Origin: Diphasiastrum complanatum
Lineage: Eukaryota; Streptophyta; Lycopodiopsida; Lycopodiales; Lycopodiaceae
Length of the DNA: 64,000 nt
Assembly (NCBI GenBank): GCA_029204225.1
Contig: CM055106.1
Location: 16,306,022 to 16,370,021, forward strand
Reading direction: 5' to 3'
Positions 53,031 through 63,792 of this stretch are shown one piece after another; position 1 is the first letter of the stretch; the number at the start of each line of letters is the position of its first letter. The notes under the pieces were generated by a model. That model did not search any database. It was not told where the DNA came from and saw only the letters and a program-made list of their open reading frames with translations. A program made the translations under genes and the position numbers.

Positions 53031-55560
53031 TGACTCCTCACTGAACATATCTACAGCCTAACTGGGCCATGTCATCTAGTTCTCCTATGACTCACTAATA
53101 GACCAATAAAAATCCACCATCTTGAATTTAGGCCTCTAATCATTAATTATGACCATATACACATGAGAGCCCCAAACCCCTCATAGTCATAATTAAATTA
53201 CGGGTCGAGGTAGGCCTACGGACTTCCTAAGGGGATAATCCGAGATCAGTCATGGGCATGACAATTTCCACTAACTCATCCATGTCGTAGCCCACCTGTT
53301 GCACCCCTTGTGGTGCTCTACCATAAATTTGGACAATCTGGATTTGCATAGGAAATCTGGTTCTCAAATCTGTCAAAATATCTTTTCTATTTTACAAATG
53401 AAATTTTTTAACCTATTAAACTTGTAATGTATCCACACAAATATGGTGCAATACCTTAAAAGTAGACATTGTTCATGATAGTAATGGTTTGATATTTGAA
53501 TCCACATAAACTACACAATTTGGTACTCGCATTATCACATAGACTATATAATTTGTTTTACATTAGAAAGTTGAATGGTTGTGAATGATTCACATGATAT
53601 AGTGGCTCAAGCTATGGTGTCCAGGCCTTTTTGTGGTATTGAAAAATGAAAAGCCAATTTTAATGTGTGACAAAAAAGATATAAAGGAAAGTGAACATAA
53701 TACCATAGAAGGAAGATATCAAGAGACATTGAGATAATTTAGAGTGGAGACAACCAGTGTCACTTTCAAAGTTGTCTCACAGTGAGGTCCTCACAAGCGA
53801 CGTGTTTGTTTACATTGAAACCATTGAAAATTTTGCGACTAGTTAGTATCTTCTTATAGCTAGAGACAAAATGCACTTAATATTACATGGCATGCCATGT
53901 GCTACATAATTAGTGAACCATGGACAGAATGAACCTTGCAAACTCACAAAAAATTCATTCGAAATTGTCAACAACCAAAATTGTTGTTGACTTCATACAT
54001 TGTTTAGATGTGCTTAATAAATTCCATGTACAAAAAAAGTCATAGGGTCTAGCTTGATTTTCTAAATATTCTACTAAGCAAAAGCTTTTCTAGAAAAGAA
54101 AATAATTGCCAATTATCTTGAAGCCAAATCTCTAAATTCCATTCTCACATATTGCTGATTTCTCAAGCATTGATTGATGACCTTCAAATATTGATGTTGT
54201 TGATGGTTGCATTAGGGGCCTTGAATGTCTTTCAACATAAAGTCTTCATCAATAAATGAAGGGTTAGTAGGATCAATTACTAGCCACCGATAAACCCATC
54301 ACAAGCTAGCTAATAGAAAGGTAAAAAAATTGCACTTTATCACAACTTGCACTTATCTTCTAGCATGACTTAGTTTATGCAATAAGATGGGACAAGAACC
54401 ACAAGCAACTAAGCTTTGCATATATTCAAATTCATAAGAGACGAAAGTTTGCTAGATGAACATCGTATCTGGTACCCATGGGTATTCTTGTGATGGAAAA
54501 GAAAATTGCCCAAAGAAATATGCAAATTATCCAAGAGGAAGTGCAGCCAATAAGAAACATTGACTTCAACAATTTTAGAGAATATAATATCGATAGTTTA
54601 ATTTATGTTCTTAAGCCAACAAAACCTGTAATGCAAAGCACTCTTCTCAACTTTTAAGACTTTGCATGTCCTTTTGTTTGATGCTGAAAACATTTCAAAT
54701 TAGCTTATCAAGGCAAAACTAAATTAATTTTAGGGCATAGTGTCGTGAAAGTTATAGGTTCAAAAAAGCATAGGCTGAGTTTTTTTTTTTCTATTGTATG
54801 AGAAGCGTTCACTTCTTTAGTTCTATAATACCAACAAAATCATTTGTAGAACATATGCATTCTTAAGTTTATCCAAAGTTCTTAAAAGAAAGGAAGCACT
54901 GCTTTGAAGCAATTACTTAGCCAATTAGAGAGGTTAGTTATCACATTTTTACAAGCTACTGCAATAAACTTATGTCTTTTGGGAACTTTTAAAAAATTTC
55001 ACACCACATACAAAAAAGGATGATTTGGGCAAACATGTAAACTTCTAAGAATGACAAAAACCACGATGATTTTCTATTACACTCATACTAGAAAGAGAAC
55101 AAGCTCCTATTGAATAATTGACTTAATTCCAAATAGAATTTTTCGCAAAGAGACACGAAATTAATCAAACATCTATTCACATACAAAATGACCAATCATC
55201 TATGAACGGTTGAATGGTGAATAGAAAGGAAGTAGAGCATAAGGTGAACTAAAGCATGTACAACAAGTTTACAAATCACACTTGTAACTATGTAATAAAT
55301 TAGAAGAGAACTAGAAAATAATTAAGCGGTGTAATTTGCAAACAATAACTTTTTGAAAAGGAACTAGTTAGAGGGAATGAGAATATATAGGTGAACTCGC
55401 AGCAAGTAATCAACCTAAATAAGCATTAGGTCATGAACCCAAGTAAACCTTTGCTAAATAAAAGATTCAAAAGAGCCATGTAGAGAAGATATCAAAGGAA
55501 AACATATGAAACAAATAGAAAATGGATCAAAAAGTCACCACAAAACAACAAGAACTTTAC
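53031..55560. other. 2.5 kb of AT-rich DNA with nothing recognised
   Basis: No open frame of note on either strand, no repeat ends, no RNA gene detected. Confidence 0.5.
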
Positions 55561-56650
55561 CATCATGACATCAAGTAAGATGTGTCTTTATTGTTACATA
55601 AATAGAGTGGGATGCAGGGGAAACTGCACCCTCCCAAGATATGCCAATAAGAACATACAACTGACCATTACCTGGACGCAACTTCATGAAGTGCACGAAA
55701 GTGACTGAGAACTGTGTATTTGTGAGATCGGAATATGTCCAAATTCACAAACTTTATTTGATGATATCATAAGGTAAAGCGTACACAATGACAAAAAAAA
55801 GTCAAAGAATCCATATATAGAAATCAAAAAAACTTCACTGCAATCTCATTCTTTTCAAGTTTGGTTTCTTTTTCCTTTCTCTGCAAAAAACAATCAGTGT
55901 GTTCCAAAACAGTGTGTTTCGTGCTCTAATGTGCTTTCACAACACCATTGCCTTGAAATGGTAATACGAGGAACTATGTTACCAAACCTATACTTTCAAT
56001 ATCATATTAGTTCAAACTTATAAACAATATCATGGAGTCCTGATGAAAGATTTCCCAAACCAGGAGCCCCTGATTAAAGGCTCTCTATAAGAAAGTTTCC
56101 AATGAGACGACAAACTGAAGCACGCCCTCCTTTAAACCAAACCATCACTACAAATGTGTAGAAAGAAACTGGTAAAAGGAAAACAAGAAGAGTCATACTC
56201 ACAGTACTCCCAAATAGACAAGAATGAGACAACTGTTATAGAACGGTAAAATTAGGCAAATAAAAACCTCTTTATAAGGATTTCCTAAAATACAGCTTAC
56301 ATCGGTGCCTTTACTAACAACCTTCTTGAGATAGATTACAACCTGAAATTGTAGCAGATTGGATGCATGGAACCGATATTTTCAAACTAGATTCCTCTCG
56401 TTTTCTAGAAGGATTGATTGCCAAGATGCAATTGATTATCTCAGCCATTGATCCTGCAGGATGCTTGAGAAATCTGTCATGAGGAAAGGAGCGTTCTCCA
56501 TAGACCATACTGCAGATAGCATTATGCCCGCAGGCACTTTCCTCTGACATGATCAACGAGCGATCAGAAGAAAGAGACCAAGGCAAAAAGTAACAGATAT
56601 GCAGGCTTACCTGGGATAGATAGATTCACAACAAACTCTTGACTAAAATA
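55561..56650 (-). other. possible 3' exons/UTR of the zinc-finger gene
   Basis: On the minus strand a consensus donor ATCCCAG^GTAAGC occurs at about 56,620, preceded by an acceptor-like TATTATTTTAG. A 90-codon frame (56,586-56,314) containing ESACGHNAICSMVYGERSFP and AEIINCILAINPSRKREES follows, and an AATAAAG signal lies at about 55,585. These could be downstream exons or an alternative 3' end of the gene at 56,707-58,587; not certain. Confidence 0.35.
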
Positions 56651-56706
56651 ATAGAACATGGTCTTTGGCAAATATGAACATTATGGTACAAATCTTCATG
56701 CCCGTT

Positions 56707-58587
56707 TTAAGCGATTTCATGTCCAAATTCTAAATGACTGGGATGTGACAAATGAACCCCGCACTCCCTTGTTGAGTCCAAGCTACAAGAAACTCCCTCG
56801 TACCACTTGTCATTATCTGTGCAATAATTCTCAACTGGGATTCCAACCAAAGAAACATCCTTGTCTACTCTGGCATCCACCCCACCTATGTCACACTCAC
56901 CATCTTGCCTTACCAAGCAATCACAACTTAATTCGGATATGCCACTCCCGAACATATCTTTTCTTCCACAGTGTACACAGCTAGGTAAGCAAACACTAAA
57001 TTTCATTGTCTTGACATCCCTTTCCACGTTATTCTCATGCATTCCACCTGCATTTCGTCCCTGAATGTACGAATCATTCTGGTTTGTCCCTGAGGTTCCA
57101 CCATGATGAACCATCTCACTCCCTTCGTAGTTCTCATTTTGACCTCCATCACAGTGATCTAGTCCCACATTGGATATAGACTCGTCCAATGAGGATGGAA
57201 GTACCAAGGGAACTCCAGTGAGCTTCTCCACACTCACAAGGTCACGGAGCTTCTGCGAGGTGGATTGAAGTTCTTGACAAAGAATTGCAACCACATCGAC
57301 TGAAATGGATCTGACATTTTGCTCCATATTGTCCACCTCTTCTTGAAGCTCGTGAATTCGGCGAAGAACAGTTTGCCGCGCCTCAATTTCTTCTTTCTCA
57401 ACCAGAGCATCCAGTTCGTCTGTCAGGCTTGCAGGGTCCACAAACCGATGAATTATCCTTGCACTTCCTTCATGTGGCCCTGGTTCATGCCCCGAATGTA
57501 TAGCATGCAGCTTAAATGTAGCTAAGCCCTCTTCCTGATATGTGAAAGTCTTATCCTTTTCGTCATAATTGGTTATGGGAACAATTGCCCTTATTCTGAA
57601 ACTACAACCGCAACGCTTAGACATATACCTCTTTCTTTTCAACACCCCAGGTTTTCTACTTGTTGGTTCACCTCCTCTGTGACAACAATAGTCCTTTACC
57701 TCTGCCAAAAATGGCTTGTAGCGTATATATTTTTGCCTGATACAGAGCACAACTTTATATTTTGCAGCTAATTGCTGCAATTTCTGAGGAACTTCACTAG
57801 CAAGAACCTCAAAGGATTCGGTATACTCAAATCGCCTCCGCTTAGGCAGGGGACTGACAATCACGCCCTCATCAACGGCTGTGCCACAAATAGCGCAGGC
57901 AGTGATGCAAACCCTTACAAAAGACTCTGGAATGCCATAAAACTTTGCGCCTACTGTCCATACCTGACGAATGCGGTCGATGGCTTCCTTATGCCCTAAA
58001 TGTTTGAGGTCGGGGGTGTCAGCATGACAGGTCTGCACAATGTCTTGCCATTGTTCGATAAAGGGCACAAATTGGAAAGGATTATTCTTAAAATGAAGAA
58101 CCTCGTTGCCATGCTCATCCACCTGAGCATGCAATTTGTCCTGAATGCGCTTCCAGCCGGTGAGGTAAGCTGTGCCTTCGTGCCGATCCTTCCACACACT
58201 CCTCCAACATGTAAGCACGGCCGGGGTGGCAACGCTCTGGATTTCCTCAGCCGTGGCATGCCGCCCTGCCAGAATGCACTGCACCATCAGGTGATGGGAA
58301 CGCCTGTTGAAGGTGTAGAACTGGTTTGACATGTGGGGTTCAGGGTCGATTACCCCAACCCCAGCAGCAGTATTATCATTCAGCAAACCCTTGCTCGCCA
58401 TGCCACTGCTGCCATCGCCCAGAACGATGCCTCCCACCAGATCCAGCGACTCTGCTTCCGAGTAAAGATCCTGATCCTGATCCACTTCATCCAGCTCTGC
58501 GCTATCAACACCACCGGGGGAACAAACCATTTTCTCCATCGACACCCAGCAACCACCAAACCCTCCCTGCCTTGTCTCAAACCACAA
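56707..58587 (-). CDS. putative DNA-binding protein with integrase-type and FAR1-like zinc motifs
   Basis: Intact 626-codon frame; residue 17 (58,539, MEKMVCSPGG) may be the true start. Acidic N-terminus (30-60). Residues 187-234 match an integrase HHCC zinc finger: H188, H196 (KHLG), C231-x2-C234, with RIRQVWTVGAKFYGIPESFV between. Residues 300-370 hold a second Cys/His cluster, YCCHRGG, RCGCSF, then LHAIHSGHEPGP, like FAR1/FHY3 or WRKY-GCM1 zinc domains. Residues 393-425 form a coiled coil. A Cys-rich tail (CLPSCVHCGRKDMF) follows. Both zinc modules are transposon-type, suggesting an old domesticated transposon protein acting in the nucleus, perhaps as a transcription regulator; that is inference. 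A GA tract (58,734-58,752) lies upstream in the probable 5' UTR. Confidence 0.82.
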   Translation of the reverse strand: MWFETRQGGFGGCWVSMEKMVCSPGGVDSAELDEVDQDQDLYSEAESLDLVGGIVLGDGSSGMASKGLLNDNTAAGVGVIDPEPHMSNQFYTFNRRSHHLMVQCILAGRHATAEEIQSVATPAVLTCWRSVWKDRHEGTAYLTGWKRIQDKLHAQVDEHGNEVLHFKNNPFQFVPFIEQWQDIVQTCHADTPDLKHLGHKEAIDRIRQVWTVGAKFYGIPESFVRVCITACAICGTAVDEGVIVSPLPKRRRFEYTESFEVLASEVPQKLQQLAAKYKVVLCIRQKYIRYKPFLAEVKDYCCHRGGEPTSRKPGVLKRKRYMSKRCGCSFRIRAIVPITNYDEKDKTFTYQEEGLATFKLHAIHSGHEPGPHEGSARIIHRFVDPASLTDELDALVEKEEIEARQTVLRRIHELQEEVDNMEQNVRSISVDVVAILCQELQSTSQKLRDLVSVEKLTGVPLVLPSSLDESISNVGLDHCDGGQNENYEGSEMVHHGGTSGTNQNDSYIQGRNAGGMHENNVERDVKTMKFSVCLPSCVHCGRKDMFGSGISELSCDCLVRQDGECDIGGVDARVDKDVSLVGIPVENYCTDNDKWYEGVSCSLDSTRECGVHLSHPSHLEFGHEIA

Positions 58588-58733
58588 ACAAAACCTTCAG
58601 CTTCCCATCTCCGGCATGAAATTTTTTTCTGTTATGCTCCTCCTGTTCTTCCTCTTCGCCATAGCCAGCCAGCCAGCCTCAGCATCTCGCCATCCCTATC
58701 CCGATCCCTGCATCAAAGAAGAAAAGCGAAAGC

Positions 58734-58752
58734 GAGAGAGAGAGAGAGAGAT
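58734..58752. repeat. short (GA)n tract upstream of the zinc-finger gene
   Basis: 19-bp GA run; on the gene's strand it is a CT tract, common in plant core promoters and 5' UTRs. Confidence 0.8.
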
Positions 58753-58799
58753 ATGGGGGGCTTAACAGCATTCAATATATTTCGCGCAGACCACTTGGA

Positions 58800-60060
58800 T
58801 ATTTACCACGTGTCTCACAATGCCATGTGGACTCTCTCCAATGGTCAGCGTCAGAAACGTGGCACAATCTGATTGTCAATGATAGATCCAACGATGGGCA
58901 GACTTTGCATCATCTCTCCGTTAAGACAGTAACGAGAGTGAAAGGCATGGATGGGGCTTACGGGCTCTTTCCATGTTCACCCCCTTAGCCCCTTGAGCAT
59001 CACCTTACATCATTTCTCCACCTCCTCCACCTAAAAGAAAAAGAAAGTCATTTTTTCACATGAAAGAACGGGTCACTTGTTTTCTCTGGGAGCTAGTTTT
59101 TGGAAATTTTGCAAACCTCTTCATCCGTTGAGCAACTCGTGTTGTGGTTTGACGTCAGTTTGCCTGGGTGGGGGGAGGGGGTGGACATGGACAGACGCTC
59201 TTAATGGGGCAATGTATATTTAGGCCGCCTGCTCTAGTGTAACTTCGAACAAGCACGTGGCAAAATCTGGATGTAAATATGATAACATCTAATGGTGTTG
59301 CATAGTGTGTCAATAAGAGATGAGATAATAAGATATTAGCACCTCCTAAATGATAACATATCACAACAACTTCATGGTTGTGCCAAACTGAACAACTCCA
59401 TTGATCCCACCACAACCCTGAACTCGTAGATGAAATTCAAATAGTGGCATATCCTGCAAAAAGATTCGGGAACATAGGCAACAAACACTTGCTTAAAACG
59501 CATCAAAACGTGCTAGATTTGGATCTCTAGTCTACACCTAAATTGCCTCTTGTTGCTCATTGTCGATGACATGGCCTAAAACTACGTCGCCATGGGTGCA
59601 TATGTTGTAATGCTAACTCAGGCACCCTAAAAATGTCAATGGATAACTCTTTGAAGTCCCAAAGCAAGTCTAGATCAATCTGCTTAAATCTCCGACCTAT
59701 GGATGTTATATCCTATTTAATTGAGCCATAATGTATGAATGAGCCAATCACATAGCTGTGGGAGTTGAGCTGGATTTGGACCTCGAGTTTGGGCCTAAAC
59801 TGTTCGCCTCTTGGTGCTCATTGGCCATGACTGAGTTTGAAACTATCATGGGTGACCTCAAAAAAAAAGTATAGTACCACATGTGTCAAGACTCAAGGGA
59901 GTTGTTGACCATCAAAATAACTATGAGAGGGGGGGGGGGGGAGTGTTGTAAAGCTGACTCGGGTGCACCCAGCGTGCCCTGTAAGACTCTAAGGGGTGAC
60001 ACTCTCAAGTTAGAACATCAAGGACTGAGCCTCCGACCTGTGGTGAGCCAGTCAAGTAGT
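58800..60060. other. upstream/intergenic DNA
   Basis: No genes recognised. Contains a GGGTGGGGGGAGGGGGTGG tract (59,167-59,184) and a G run (59,927-59,941) that could form G-quadruplexes. Confidence 0.4.
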
Positions 60061-60850
60061 CACAAGTCATGAGCTAGCTCTGGAGCTCGAGTCATGGCCT
60101 GGTCAGGAAGCAAGCTGATTCTGCCGCTGGGACGGCTCCCGGGACCCATGTCCGGGAGCCAGACTGATTCTGCCAGGCTTGCCAGGCTTAATCAGCAAAA
60201 TAAAAACTAAGTCCTAAAAAGCGTGCTTTACCAGAAAGCACTATATTTCAGGACAGAGGGGGTGCGCCGAATCACAGCAGAACTATAGGGGGAGTCTGGC
60301 AGACAAAAACTTGGGCAGCTCAACCAGCACCAGGAATCCAGTCGCCAGGTCTCAGCTCCCTCTACCAGCACGAGCCAGGCACAATGCCAAGCACGTGTTG
60401 GTGGCCCCGAGACCGGTCAGTCTATGTATGAATGTAACCTCTTCCAGATCTAATAAAGTTGATCCTTGGGGATGATTACCATTTCGGTTTCGTCTCCGGG
60501 ACTGGTCCAAGTGAAAGGACCCTTATTACAACCTTTTTGTGTCGCCGGCGCCTAAGGGTCCATGTCACCGACGTGTGGCTTGCCGCTATGCCAATTGGTC
60601 AGTTTGGCGACCACTATGGCTTGGGTTTCATGTGTGGCTTGTCTTTGCCTTTGGTTACCTTTTGGGGACGGATTTTGAGTTGACTTTCGGGTTGGTTGGG
60701 ATTCCAGTTTTCTTAAGTCTGAATGGTTAGGCTTTTACGTAAGTGCATGATGGATGAATGTTAGACTTAAGCGCGTGTTGGGGAAACCGCTCAAGTCTCA
60801 GCGCCCTTTGAGGCGCCGACGCACTAGGGAGACATATGCAGCAAAGTAGT
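60061..60850 (+). repeat. GC-richer block, possible decayed LTR
   Basis: Composition differs from flanks. It contains a strong hairpin, GGCTCCCGGGAC...GTCCGGGAGCC (60,134-60,160), and AATAAAG near 60,452 in an LTR-like setting. Short frames (60,459-60,730) have no domain. No terminal repeats or duplication seen, so the LTR call is weak. Confidence 0.25.
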
Positions 60851-61850
60851 GTTTTCAAAAAAGAGAGCCAAAAAATGGGCGTGAGGCGTTTGGGTGTTGA
60901 CTGGCGACAATATAAGCCTTGGAAATATTTTTTGTAAAATCTTTAAAATTAGTGCATTTTTCCAACGAATATTCCAAGGTATATACCATCACTGATGCAA
61001 TAAGAACGATGTGGTATTTTACCTCAAACACCTTGCCATGTCATATTGTCATACTTTTTGAAATAGTTCTAACTTTGTATTTTAAAATAAGAAATTTGAC
61101 AACAGTCTGTTTTAATGTTTGGATACACATTTAAAACTTTCATAAATAATAATAAAGTTCAGTACAAGCACTAGAAAATTTTTAATGATACAATTTTTCA
61201 CTTTTTCTCTATTAGAAGATGAGTTTGGGCTCCTAAATCTGAAATTCCTACATGTCAGGTTGATGTATCTTAATTATCGACTATTTTTCATATGTAGATT
61301 TATTATCCCAATTTCCATACTTCACCTAGATTTGAGCCACAAATAAACCACGTTGGTATTGGACTGCATGTTAGTATACTGAATTGCTTGATCTCAAAAT
61401 GAAACGTGTTGGACTAATTGCTTTTCTTGTTTCTTGACTATTTTCGTTCATTCAATAAGATGCTTTAGCTTGTCAGTTTCATCACACCTTTTTGAAAACT
61501 TATTCTTTGGCTTTGAAAGGCCTTTTCAAGTCCTTAGTGATTGTGGTATTTAGAAATATCTTGTCATTAGTCACAAAATTGTCTCTACTCAGATCTACAA
61601 AACAATTTAATCATCAATGAAGATTAACAATCACAATCTTTATTCTGAATAATCACATTTTAGCATTTAAAATCAATATCTAAAATAAATATCTGAATTT
61701 GCAATAAGTAATTACAAATAGTATTTGCCACCACTATTTGATATCCATATTTATTAGTATTCAGCTATTCATGATTAATAATTCAAGTATTCATGATTAG
61801 TATTCAAGACCATTCCAATGTGGCGTAACTAAGATCTTTCTTTCTTTGAA
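60851..61850. other. AT-rich DNA, nothing recognised
   Basis: No coding or repeat feature beyond short duplicated 'tattcatgattaata' words near 61,768-61,805. Confidence 0.45.
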
Positions 61851-62018
61851 ATGCAGTTTATTAAGAGATTGGCAAGATTAGGGCAAATCAAATTTATGAA
61901 CAAATTCAAGTACTTGTTCAGATACATCGACGACATATGCTTTATCAATAATCATACTATGGAACGTTTCCTAGACAAAACTCAACCAAACACACCTGAC
62001 AATCCTTTCTGGATCTAT
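61851..62018 (+). pseudogene. Penelope-like element reverse transcriptase fragment
   Basis: Frame: RLARLGQIKFMNKFKYLFRY, then YIDDICFINN and LDKTQPNTPDNPFWIY. The RYIDD box followed by a short N-rich linker and the TPDNPFWIY block fit Penelope-like RT (RYIDD rather than the YADD or YVDD of LINE and copia). About 56 codons remain. It is joined in frame to mitochondrial rpl2 sequence at about 62,019. Confidence 0.6.
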
Positions 62019-62287
62019 CTTGAATGGAATTCGGGTCAAGGCGCTAAGTTTACTCGAGCTGCAGGACCTTTTACTAGAATACCTAAGAAAAATGTGAGCT
62101 CAACAAAGCAAGACGAAACCGGTGGTTAGGCAGACGCCCTATCGTTCGGGGGGTTGCTATGAATCCAGTTGATCATCCTCATGGAGGGGGTGAAGGACGC
62201 ACAAAAGAAGGTAGACCTTCAGTGTCACCTTGGGGAAAGCCCGCCAAAGGTGGATTTAAAACAATGGTAAGAAAATGCAAAATTTAG
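62019..62287 (+). pseudogene. rpl2: mitochondrial rpl2 remnant in nuclear-type DNA
   Basis: First piece EWNSGQGAKFTRAAGPFTRI (62,022-62,081) corresponds to the ribosomal protein L2 segment 'NPGQG.k..RAAGt.a.i'. After a deletion and frame change, 62,096-62,287 reads [38 protein letters not shown] and [17 protein letters not shown], the C-terminus of plant mitochondrial L2, to a stop. [13 protein letters not shown] is the peptidyl-transferase-centre loop of L2. About 60 residues between the two pieces are gone, so it is not functional. Confidence 0.88.
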
Positions 62288-62290
62288 TTC

Positions 62291-62545
62291 ATGACACGAT
62301 CTGTATGGAAAGGCCCTTTTTATGATGCTTTCTTAAAAAAGCCCTTGGAATACCTTGAGATAGATGGAAACGAGACCACAAGTAATTTGGTGAACTTTTT
62401 GAATATCACAATTTTTTCCTTTGACCCAATTATTGGGCACATACGCTTGTCCAAAAATGATAAAAGAAGAGACCTCCCCTTTCGCTTAATACACTTGGCC
62501 TCAAATAGACTTGTGTTTAATTCATACAAGATCATTATTTCGTAA
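62291..62545 (+). pseudogene. rps19: mitochondrial rps19 5' end fused to unrelated sequence
   Basis: ATG three bases after the rpl2 stop: MTRSVWKGPFYDAFLKK is the N-terminus of mitochondrial ribosomal protein S19. From about residue 18 the frame continues open (84 codons) with sequence unlike S19 (PLEYLEIDGNETTSNLVNFL). The rpl2-rps19 order and tight spacing are those of plant mitochondrial ribosomal clusters, so this is a transferred mitochondrial fragment broken about 62,341. Confidence 0.82.
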
Positions 62546-63300
<755 letters not shown>

Positions 63301-63308
63301 TGGGTTTT

Positions 63309-63317
63309 CTATAAAAG
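63309..63317 (+). promoter_or_regulatory. TATA-box-like element
   Basis: CTATAAAAG, a good plant TATA consensus, followed about 170 bp downstream by a consensus donor GCTAAG^GTAAGAAAG (63,488). Together they could mark a first exon of a gene running off the window; the intervening CT-rich stretch is typical of a 5' UTR. Confidence 0.35.
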
Positions 63318-63597
63318 AGAAGATCACTACAACCCTGAGTTTCACTCTTCTTGCTCTCTCCTTCCCTCTCTCTCTCTTGATTTTGCTCTCTTGGCTGGCT
63401 TCCTACTGCTGCCATCTCTGCTTGGAAGTGAGGAGACCTGTGCATGCTTGTGGAAGAGTATTCGGATGGAAGACATTGCATGCTAAGGTAAGAAAGCTAT
63501 CAGTTGTTCAATTGGATGATCGTGTGTTGCTAAGGTTATTCGTTTGCTTGCTGAAAAGGGTGTATGCTCACTACATACTGGGATTGTCATAGATTGA

Positions 63598-63792
63598 TAC
63601 TACACTTTTGCTTCTATTAAAGACAATTCGAGCATCTATGTTAGAGCGCTGCCTCAAAGAGCAGTTGTAAACATCCCTATAGGTATGCTATGCAACTCTT
63701 CGCATTTTCGTGACACTTTGGAGAGCGAACTAGCACTAAAACACTTGAATGCAATGGTTCATACACGTCTGATTACCAGCGGAATATGTTAG
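63598..63792 (+). CDS. unidentified exon-like ORF fragment
   Basis: Open frame YYTFASIKDNSSIYVRALPQ, then RAVVNIPIGMLCNSSHFRDT and LESELALKHLNAMVHTRLIT to a stop. Composition looks protein-like rather than random, and it lies downstream of the TATA/donor pair, but no domain is recognised and no acceptor site is clear. Confidence 0.25.
   Translation, partial: YYTFASIKDNSSIYVRALPQRAVVNIPIGMLCNSSHFRDTLESELALKHLNAMVHTRLITSGIC

Noticed and set aside
52200-53061. Overlapping plus-strand frames of 202, 128, 88 and 68 codons
   Set aside because: They arise because the tandem unit length is a multiple of three; all frames are open at once, as expected of a minisatellite.
57996-58872. Plus-strand frames of 75-179 codons over the zinc-finger gene
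   Set aside because: Antisense shadows of the minus-strand 626-codon gene.
61851-62545. Window being mitochondrial DNA because of rpl2-rps19
   Set aside because: Both genes are truncated and the rest is rich in LTR, CACTA and hAT elements with short introns and nuclear-type genes, so a nuclear copy is far more likely.
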